A stretch of DNA of 5,107 nt from Candidatus Kaiserbacteria bacterium. GTDB lineage: Bacteria; Patescibacteriota; Minisyncoccia; Phycocordibacterales; UBA2100. Both the position numbers and the translations under genes were made by a program. Positions 1 through 5,107 of this stretch are shown piece by piece. The notes below the pieces were generated by a model. It ran no database searches. It saw only the letters and a program-made list of their open reading frames with translations, and was not told the origin of the DNA. Location of the stretch: NCBI GenBank assembly GCA_019247335.1, contig JAFAPB010000025.1, positions 1-5,107 on the forward strand. The letters are read 5' to 3'. How positions within the stretch are numbered: position 1 is the first letter of the stretch; each line of letters starts with the position of its first letter.

Positions 1-1132
<1,132 letters not shown>

Positions 1133-1142
1133 AGAATCAATC

Positions 1143-1177
1143 TCGCCGGTGCCTCGTCAAAGACGATGCGGTGGCGA
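1143..1177 (-). other. leader hairpin just upstream of mature 16S
   Basis: As minus-strand RNA, UCGCC (1177-1173) pairs with GGCGA (1147-1143), followed inward by an internal loop, a 2-bp GC/GC stem, and a 5-bp UCGUC/GACGA stem closing a UUU loop (1159-1161). It ends about 10 nt before the mature 16S 5' end, where leader structures typically assist rRNA folding or maturation. The structure is read by eye, without energy calculation. Confidence 0.5.
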
Positions 1178-1243
1178 TAATTCTTGAACGAATTTGATTT
1201 AGTTCTTTTTTAGGATGGACGGAACAAAAGAATGTATATCCCA

Positions 1244-1263
1244 AGCGAAGCGTGAGCTTCGCT
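1244..1263 (-). other. perfect 8-bp hairpin in 16S leader
   Basis: AGCGAAGC (1244-1251) and GCTTCGCT (1256-1263) are exact inverted repeats around a 4-nt loop. On the transcribed (minus) strand no U-run follows directly, so it is not an intrinsic terminator. A boxB-like or processing role in the rRNA leader is plausible but unproven. Confidence 0.55.
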
Positions 1264-1327
1264 GTAATAATTCTGTATTCCGATTACTGTCTTACTTACT
1301 TTCTTGCTTATTGCTGTGTGTGTTTGC

Positions 1328-1347
1328 TTTCGAATCCTTTCGAATCC
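1328..1347. repeat. tandem duplication of a 10-bp unit
   Basis: TTTCGAATCC occurs twice head to tail (1328-1337 and 1338-1347), with a TTCGAA palindrome in each copy. It lies in the AT-rich 16S leader and has no recognised function. It may be slippage or a small structural element. Confidence 0.6.
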
Positions 1348-1356
1348 GAAACTTAC

Positions 1357-1377
1357 CAATACATTGGTTATGTATTG
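1357..1377 (-). other. perfect 8-bp hairpin in 16S leader
   Basis: CAATACAT (1357-1364) and ATGTATTG (1370-1377) form an exact AT-rich inverted repeat with a 5-nt loop. It lies about 110 nt downstream of the inferred rRNA transcription start. It has no terminator U-run in the transcribed direction. Confidence 0.55.
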
Positions 1378-1494
1378 CGTACAATCTTCTTATTCAATTA
1401 TCAAAGTTCAAGCCACTACTCCGGATGTTCCGGTACTGACGGCCGAGGTGCTAGCGCACACTCAGCGGAAACCATCAGGAGCGATGGTCGGACC

Positions 1495-1522
1495 AGTATA
1501 GGCATTTAAAAAGATGCGTCAA
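1495..1522 (-). promoter_or_regulatory. sigma70-type promoter for the rRNA operon
   Basis: On the minus strand, TTGACG (1522-1517) and TATACT (1500-1495) are separated by 16 bp. Each hexamer matches the consensus at five of six positions, making this the best promoter in the window. It points at the 16S gene, and transcription would start near 1488 with a GC-containing discriminator (GGTCCGACC). The bases upstream of the -35, around 1533-1553, are AT-rich and could act as an UP element. The spacer contains an imperfect GCAT...ATGC dyad. Confidence 0.7.
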
Positions 1523-1544
1523 GCCTCTAGCGGCTCTATATACA

Positions 1545-1760
1545 AATGAATTGCGCGCCTAGAAAGACGGCGCGCAGGAAGTATGAAGAGCCGACTGTTA
1601 TGTCCTAAGCGGCAATGGTCGAGGGCTGCCCGTAGGCTTTCTCGAACCCGCCGTGACGGGTTTCGCGATCACCGACCACGAATTTTTTCCATTGGCTTAG
1701 TCGCAACGGGCGTCAAACCCGAATCTAGTCTTGTTGTCTCACAACATCCGGCTTCGCTCC
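1545..1760. other. hairpin-rich noncoding stretch upstream of rRNA promoter
   Basis: No credible coding frame is present. There are several inverted repeats: TGCGCGCC/GGCGCGCA (1552-1559 with 1569-1576, exact 8 bp, 9-nt loop), AACCCG/CGGGTT (1645-1650 with 1657-1662), TGGTCG/CGACCA (1616-1621 with 1673-1678, enclosing the previous one), and TGTTG/CAACA (1732-1736 with 1742-1746). I do not recognise RNase P RNA, tmRNA, SRP RNA, 6S RNA or tRNA here. It could be an upstream part of the rRNA leader, a small structured RNA or a regulatory DNA region. Strand is undetermined. Confidence 0.35.
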
Positions 1761-1764
1761 GTTA

Positions 1765-1793
1765 ATTGTCGCGTTTGCATGAGAGCGGGTCAA
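1765..1793 (-). promoter_or_regulatory. possible second, upstream minus-strand promoter
   Basis: TTGACC (1793-1788) and GACAAT (1770-1765) are spaced by 17 bp on the minus strand (five of six and four of six consensus matches). It could be a tandem rRNA promoter or drive a small RNA from the hairpin-rich stretch that follows. The -10 is weak, so this is tentative. Confidence 0.3.
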
Positions 1794-1840
1794 TGAACTT
1801 GTGCACATTTTTTGCACCGATCGCTTCATGACATATCGCC

Positions 1841-1868
1841 TTGCGTACTGTCCCGCTGGGTATACGAT
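1841..1868 (+). promoter_or_regulatory. weak promoter candidate for the glucan-phosphorylase-like gene
   Basis: TTGCGT (1841-1846) and TACGAT (1863-1868) are 16 bp apart and match consensus only partly. A start near 1875 would give a 5' UTR of about 50 nt containing the 1879-1896 hairpin and the ribosome binding site. That fits the chosen start codon at 1924. Confidence 0.3.
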
Positions 1869-1878
1869 TTTTACAGGC

Positions 1879-1896
1879 GCGGTCATGTTTGACCGC
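1879..1896 (+). other. perfect inverted repeat upstream of the 1924 start
   Basis: GCGGTCA (1879-1885) and TGACCGC (1890-1896) are exact inverted repeats around TGTT. The repeat lies between the promoter candidate and the ribosome binding site. It could be a repressor operator or a 5' UTR hairpin. No U-run follows on either strand, so an intrinsic terminator is unlikely. Confidence 0.45.
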
Positions 1897-1908
1897 AAAA
1901 GACTAACT

Positions 1909-1913
1909 GGGAG
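1909..1913 (+). promoter_or_regulatory. ribosome binding site deciding the 1924 start
   Basis: GGGAG lies 10 nt before ATG at 1924. The in-frame alternatives at 1801 (GTG), 1828 and 1885 (ATG) have no comparable site, and they would overlap the promoter candidate and inverted repeat. Confidence 0.5.
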
Positions 1914-1923
1914 CGAAACGCAA

Positions 1924-3465
1924 ATGACAATGGCACCAAGCCGAGCGGCGAACGTACCGCTCGTCGTCCTCACCGTCGAACTGCGACTCCACGAAATCCT
2001 CCACTCCTTCCGGGGTGGGCTCGGCGATCTCATGGGTCATGAATTTCTCGCGATGCCGGGCATCTACGTGTGCTACGGCTACCCGCGGGACTACAAGACC
2101 CACGAACCGATCGACTATCTCTCGATCCCGGGCGCGAAGCGTCTCGATGATCTGGCGGTCGATATTTATATGCCGAGCGTGCGGCGGACCGTTCGCATCA
2201 TCGAGGTGCGCCGCAACAGCTCGCGGCTCCTCCTCATCTGCCCCGAAGCCGGCATGTACAACGGCCGTGCGGAGGGAGATGTGCTCTACGCGAGCGATCA
2301 CGGCATTTCGCTTGAGCAGTCGGCCTTCTTCGGCCGCGCTGCGCACCTCTTGCTCAAGCAGCTCAAGCTGAAACCGGAGATCGTCTCCGTGCAGGAGTGG
2401 CGCGCGGGATGCAATGCGATTCCGGGAATGCGGGACGATCCGTACTTCCACGGGACGCGCTATCTCTTCGTCAACCACACGGCGCGACGCGAAGCGCTGC
2501 CGACGTTCGACGCAGGCTGGTTCAATGGCCTGGCGATCGATCGGCGGCACTACGACAGCTTCGTCGTGAACGGACGCATCGACCCCGACCGCGGTTGCAT
2601 CGCCTGCGCGGATCTGGTCGCCGGCGTGAGCGAAGAGCACGCGGAAGTCCTGCGTGAGACGCATCCGGGATTCGCGGACAAGATCATCGGCCTGCTCAAC
2701 GGCGTTGATCGCGCAAGCATTCTCTCGCCCCGGATCGCCCCCTATCGGGATCCGACGGCAGCGCAACTCCGGGATGCACACTTCGGCGACAAGCGTGAGC
2801 TGCTCGAGATGATCAAGGCGCAGACCGGCGTCAGCTGGTCCGTCGATGATCACATCCTTGGTGCGGTGCGGCGGCTGACCGGGTACAAGAACCAGCAACC
2901 GCTCCTTGAACCGGTCATCCGGCAGATCGTCGCCTCCGGCTCCAAGATCCTCATCGGCGGCGTGCCGCATGAGAGCGACGAGTGCTGCCAAGGATGGGTC
3001 GCGACGTTCCGGGAATGGATGCGGGATCCCGCGATCGCTCCGGGCTTCGCGTATCTGCCCGACTACAGCGAGCATATCCGTTTGCTCGCCGCACAAGGGT
3101 CGGACACGTGGCTCGAGTGCCCGCTGCCGCGCAACGAAGCGTGCGGCACGAGCAATTTCATCGCGTGGGCGAATGGCAATCCCGTCATCGCCACATGCGG
3201 CGGCGGTGCGCGCGAATACGGCGCATCGATCGATCCCACGACCGCGACCGGCGACACGCTCTTCATCGAACCGTACGATTCGGCGACCCTGCTGGCGCGC
3301 ATCATCGCGATGCGCGACTGGTATCAGGATCCGACATTGTGGCCGAAGCTGCGGCGCAATGCGTTCGAGAAGGGCCGGCAGACCGATATGCCGTACATGG
3401 TCGCCCGCTACGAAGACGCTTTCAGGCGACTTCGTCAGCGCGAAGAAACGCCGCTCGCCGCATAG
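1924..3465 (+). CDS. GT35-related (alpha-glucan phosphorylase-like) protein without the PLP lysine
   Basis: A 513-residue protein of the GT-B clan, closest by eye to short-form alpha-glucan phosphorylases. In order: LTVELRLHE and FRGGLGD (16-35) resemble the phosphorylase 'SMEIGLHE...GGLG' start; VQEW (156-159); VNHTARREAL (183-192) resembles 'TNHTVLPEAL'; GVSEEHAEV (234-242); LLNGVD (257-262); GAVRRLTGYK (313-322), with R317 and K322 spaced like the phosphate-binding Arg/Lys pair; LIGGVPHESDE (343-353); and EACGTSNFIAWANG (405-418) resembles 'EASGTSGMKAALNG'. Glu405 and the GTS are kept, but the lysine that binds pyridoxal phosphate is Ile413. Classical phosphorolysis is therefore doubtful. 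It may use nucleotide sugars or be a non-catalytic glucan binder. It is shorter than usual GT35 members (about 800). No signal peptide or membrane segment is visible, so it is cytoplasmic. An earlier start at 1801 is possible but less likely. The stop is TAG. Confidence 0.75.
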   Translation: MTMAPSRAANVPLVVLTVELRLHEILHSFRGGLGDLMGHEFLAMPGIYVCYGYPRDYKTHEPIDYLSIPGAKRLDDLAVDIYMPSVRRTVRIIEVRRNSSRLLLICPEAGMYNGRAEGDVLYASDHGISLEQSAFFGRAAHLLLKQLKLKPEIVSVQEWRAGCNAIPGMRDDPYFHGTRYLFVNHTARREALPTFDAGWFNGLAIDRRHYDSFVVNGRIDPDRGCIACADLVAGVSEEHAEVLRETHPGFADKIIGLLNGVDRASILSPRIAPYRDPTAAQLRDAHFGDKRELLEMIKAQTGVSWSVDDHILGAVRRLTGYKNQQPLLEPVIRQIVASGSKILIGGVPHESDECCQGWVATFREWMRDPAIAPGFAYLPDYSEHIRLLAAQGSDTWLECPLPRNEACGTSNFIAWANGNPVIATCGGGAREYGASIDPTTATGDTLFIEPYDSATLLARIIAMRDWYQDPTLWPKLRRNAFEKGRQTDMPYMVARYEDAFRRLRQREETPLAA

Positions 3466-3485
3466 CGCGGCGCGCGACAAGACTA

Positions 3486-3525
3486 CCCCCGACACGTCTG
3501 CCATGGCGTGCGGGGGCAACTTTTT
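3486..3525 (+). terminator. rho-independent terminator of the glucan-phosphorylase-like gene
   Basis: CCCCCG(A)CACG (3486-3496, one bulged A) pairs with CGTGCGGGGG (3507-3516), and TTTTT (3521-3525) follows after CAAC. It is 20 nt past the stop at 3465. In the minus direction no U-run follows the stem, so it mainly serves the plus-strand gene. The T-run overlaps the stop codon of the converging gene. Confidence 0.8.
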
Positions 3526-4210
3526 ATCCGACCATCCGTTCGATCCAGCGCGGCACCAATTTTGATGCTTCGGGCGACTCCTTTTGATCCGGTCCGTGCC
3601 GGAATTGTTTGACCTCCGGATGGAACTGCACTGTATACACTTTTTTGCCGTATTTGAGCGCGCTGAATCGGCAGGCGCTCCCTGTCGCGAGCAAGGTCGC
3701 GCCGTCCGGCATGTTGGTGACGCTGTCCTTGTGCGCGTACTGCGCGAAGAAGCGCTCGGGTAAATCTGCAAAAAGCGGGTCGCTCTTCCCCGCTTCGGTG
3801 AGCGCGACCTCGTATGAGCCGAGCTTGCTCTGCTCGCGGTCGTTAGAGACCATGCCGTTGTGCATCTGCCCGATGATCTGGTGGCCAAAGCAGACGCCGA
3901 GGACCGGCACGTCGTTCTCGAGCGCGTATGAAATCAAATCTCTCGTGCGCGAGAGGATCACCATCGAGATAATGCGCGCCGGATCGTCTTCCCGCCGGCC
4001 GCCGTGGAAATCGAAATCGGAAGAGCCGCCGAAAATGACCCCATCGTTGCCTTTGAGGAAATCCGCGGGTGCGTTCCATGCGAGCTGCTCATCGAGCGCG
4101 GATAGAAAAGAGACCTCGGCACGATCACCGATCGTGCGGCGGTAATTCTCGCGCTCGCGCTCGATGCGGGTTTCCGTGACGCGCGACTGCACGACCAGGA
4201 TTCGTTTCAT
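3524..4210 (-). CDS. class I glutamine amidotransferase-like protein
   Basis: A 228-residue stand-alone GATase1-fold protein, resembling the glutaminase half of GMP synthase. The nucleophile elbow is GVCFGHQ (Cys107). The other triad members are in QFHPEV (His197, Glu199). FGGSSD (60-65) forms the expected first glycine-rich loop, and YAHKDSV (158-164) matches the family's pre-triad segment. The complete triad implies an active enzyme that hydrolyses glutamine or a gamma-glutamyl amide in the cytoplasm; no synthetase domain is fused, so the acceptor is unknown. The start at ATG 4210 (MKRILVVQSR) is chosen because in-frame ATGs at 4252 and 4225 sit inside or right beside the preceding gene's terminator. 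There is no Shine-Dalgarno sequence; a leaderless transcript is likely. It lies downstream of a GCS2-type ligase and converges with the phosphorylase-like gene. It is not guaA: the length and missing ATP-pyrophosphatase domain rule that out. Confidence 0.85.
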   Translation of the reverse strand: MKRILVVQSRVTETRIERERENYRRTIGDRAEVSFLSALDEQLAWNAPADFLKGNDGVIFGGSSDFDFHGGRREDDPARIISMVILSRTRDLISYALENDVPVLGVCFGHQIIGQMHNGMVSNDREQSKLGSYEVALTEAGKSDPLFADLPERFFAQYAHKDSVTNMPDGATLLATGSACRFSALKYGKKVYTVQFHPEVKQFRHGPDQKESPEASKLVPRWIERMVG

Positions 4211-4215
4211 GTCTT

Positions 4216-4224
4216 TGTATACCA
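4216..4224 (-). promoter_or_regulatory. extended -10 promoter of the amidotransferase gene
   Basis: On the minus strand TGGTATACA reads as TG-n-TATACA, an extended -10 element (hexamer 4221-4216). Transcription would start about 6-7 nt later, essentially at the ATG at 4210, predicting a leaderless mRNA. No good -35 is visible, which is tolerated by extended -10 promoters. Confidence 0.45.
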
Positions 4225-4226
4225 TC

Positions 4227-4270
4227 AAAAAAGATGCCGGCGGAATCTCCATGAATGGGGATTCCGCCGG
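4227..4270 (-). terminator. rho-independent terminator of the GCS2-like ligase gene
   Basis: On the minus strand CCGGCGGAATC (4270-4260) pairs perfectly over 11 bp with GATTCCGCCGG (4247-4237), extended by CC/GG (4258-4257 with 4250-4249) beyond a mismatch, around a loop at 4251-4256. After CATC it is followed by six T (4232-4227). It lies 9 nt beyond the ligase stop codon (4280-4282), and ends 17 nt before the amidotransferase ATG. Confidence 0.88.
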
Positions 4271-4279
4271 GAAGAAGCG

Positions 4280-5107
4280 CTACTTGTGGAACAATTCCCA
4301 CCATCGATGATCCTCGAGCGGCTCGGGCGGGATGAGGTAGCTGCGTTCGGAGAGGTGCCGGTAGAGCTCCGCCACGCTCCCGCTCTCGCGATTCCAGCGC
4401 CTCATGCGCGGCAGATACGCGTCGAACGCCTCCTTGATCTGGATGAGTTCGTTCGCGAGATCGACCGCCTGATGCGGCTGGAGCGACGGGAAACAGCGCC
4501 ATTCGACCGTGTACGGGTCGAACTTCGAATCCGGCCAGAAACGCGGCCGCGCTTCCCACCAGATCGTCCCGATGCTCTCGGGATCGGTCAGGCGCGACAT
4601 CTCGCGGTAGACCTGCACCCACTCGTCCTCGCCGCCCTCGACCTTTCGCTTGGTCAGGAGCTTCGGGATACCGCGGATGAACTGCCGCATATCGCCCGCA
4701 GAATGGAACCAACGCGGCGCCGGCAGACGGTCCTTGTTGGCCCACCCTTTCCAGATCGCGAGGTGCCCTTCGGCACCTTTGACCTTGTAAAAGTCGATGA
4801 CCTTCAGGCGGGCGTGCGGAGCGCTGTTGTTCAGGATGTTGAAGAACAGCATCCCCGGATCGGAGAGCATGTTCGGGACGCCGATGTGGAACTGCGTCGA
4901 GCAGCACGGTGCCACGGTCGCGACGCCGCGCCGCCCTTCCGGATGCTCGCACGCGAGCGCCCGGACCATCGCCGGTACGCGGGATTTCGCCGCAAGTTCC
5001 ACCTGATCACCGAACGGCCGCGTCTGATACACCGGCGTGACGCCCGGCGGCAACAGCTTCGCGAGCCGCTCGAATGATTTCCGCATCTCACGGCTGCTTG
5101 TGCACAC
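4280..5107 (-). CDS. GCS2-type carboxylate-amine ligase (glutamate-cysteine ligase family 2-like), 3' part
   Basis: The C-terminal 275 or so residues of a protein whose start lies beyond the right edge; the GTG at the very edge is probably internal. Family signs by eye are CSTQFHIGV (69-77 of the visible part), like the 'STQ-HV-V' strand of GCS2 ligases; NILNNSAP (90-97), like 'ALSANSPF'; and IWWEARP followed by TVEWR (182-188, 200-204), like 'WWDIRPHPRFGTVEVR', which contributes to ATP/metal and substrate binding in this glutamine-synthetase-like fold. Known members form gamma-glutamyl amide bonds with ATP, as in gamma-glutamylcysteine. The acceptor here cannot be deduced. No signal peptide or membrane segment is visible. 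The insert with KRKVEGGEDEW between motifs is not one I recognise. The stop is TAG, closely followed by a terminator. Placement in GCS2 is by motif only; another ATP-dependent glutamate ligase family of this fold is the main alternative. Confidence 0.6.
   Translation of the reverse strand: MCTSSREMRKSFERLAKLLPPGVTPVYQTRPFGDQVELAAKSRVPAMVRALACEHPEGRRGVATVAPCCSTQFHIGVPNMLSDPGMLFFNILNNSAPHARLKVIDFYKVKGAEGHLAIWKGWANKDRLPAPRWFHSAGDMRQFIRGIPKLLTKRKVEGGEDEWVQVYREMSRLTDPESIGTIWWEARPRFWPDSKFDPYTVEWRCFPSLQPHQAVDLANELIQIKEAFDAYLPRMRRWNRESGSVAELYRHLSERSYLIPPEPLEDHRWWELFHK

Larger units (their letters stand above)
1133..1488 (-). promoter_or_regulatory. pre-16S rRNA leader region
   Basis: This is the transcribed spacer between the inferred rRNA transcription start (about 1488) and the 16S 5' end. 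It is markedly more AT-rich than the flanking genes and has no credible coding frame: the short frames seen at 1215-1509 have no matching composition or recognisable product. It holds three clear hairpins (1357-1377, 1244-1263, 1143-1177) and a tandem 10-bp repeat (1328-1347). In other bacteria such leaders carry boxB/boxA antitermination signals and one arm of the RNase III processing stalk. I could not identify a convincing boxA. The partner arm of a stalk would lie past the 16S 3' end, outside the window. Confidence 0.7.

Noticed and set aside
1215..1509. Three overlapping short plus-strand frames (65-85 codons)
   Set aside because: They lie in the AT-rich 16S leader and share no recognisable motif. 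The promoter and hairpins explain the region better.
1552..1576. GC-rich hairpin as an intrinsic terminator
   Set aside because: The stem is perfect, but neither side has a U-run directly after it (GGAAGTATG on plus, ATTCATTTG on minus), and no gene ends here.
1640..1680. tRNA-like GGTTCGA on the minus strand
   Set aside because: No flanking 5-bp T-stem, acceptor stem or anticodon arm can be formed around it.
1801..1923. Earlier start of the phosphorylase-like gene (GTG 1801, ATG 1828 or 1885)
   Set aside because: The extension adds 13 to 41 residues without family similarity, has no ribosome binding site, and covers the promoter candidate and inverted repeat. GGGAG with ATG 1924 fits better.
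1903..3888. 661-codon open frame on the minus strand
   Set aside because: It lies antisense to the well-supported phosphorylase-like gene and runs into the amidotransferase gene. Its translation is Arg-rich and has no recognisable domain, as expected of a shadow frame in GC-rich DNA.
4286..5077. 263-codon open frame on the plus strand
   Set aside because: It is antisense to the GCS2-like ligase and has no domain signs. The opposite strand carries the family motifs and a terminator in the right place.

Overview
The window looks like a chromosomal segment of a Candidate Phyla Radiation (Patescibacteria) bacterium, most probably a fairly GC-rich Parcubacteria-like lineage. The evidence is the 16S rRNA gene on the minus strand. 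It is unmistakably bacterial, but its otherwise conserved stretches carry lineage-type substitutions (27F, EUB338, 515F and 907/926R sites) and its variable helices are shortened, as is common in that radiation. The phylum-level call is read from the sequence without a tree. The standard code is used: ordinary stops (TAG, TAA, TAG) end the three genes, and nothing suggests TGA recoding.

Layout, left to right. Positions 1-1132 hold the 5' three quarters of a 16S rRNA gene on the minus strand, whose 3' part lies beyond the left edge. Positions 1133-1923 contain no credible protein gene. Their right-to-left content is a strong sigma70-type promoter (-35 at 1517-1522, -10 at 1495-1500), a roughly 355-nt AT-rich pre-16S leader with three clear hairpins, and further upstream a hairpin-rich stretch with a possible second promoter. 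Positions 1924-3465 (+) encode a 513-residue protein related to alpha-glucan phosphorylases (GT35 in the GT-B clan) that lacks the pyridoxal-phosphate lysine. A rho-independent terminator follows. Two minus-strand genes converge on it: a class I glutamine amidotransferase-fold protein (3524-4210) and, upstream of it, the C-terminal part of a GCS2-type (glutamate-cysteine ligase family 2) carboxylate-amine ligase (4280 to beyond the right edge). A strong terminator hairpin separates these two.

How they may work together. The rRNA operon and the glucan-phosphorylase-like gene are divergently transcribed from the 1133-1923 region. The two right-hand genes pair a ligase fold known for making gamma-glutamyl amides with a hydrolase/amidotransferase fold known in other systems to remove or donate glutamine nitrogen. 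A shared pathway is possible, but it is an inference from adjacency, and the intervening terminator argues for at least partly separate expression. The glucan-phosphorylase homologue has no obvious partner in view. The most notable points are the loss of the PLP lysine in an otherwise well-matched GT35-like protein, the covarying 506/525 exchange in the 16S 530-loop pseudoknot, and the likely leaderless start of the amidotransferase gene directly behind a terminator.
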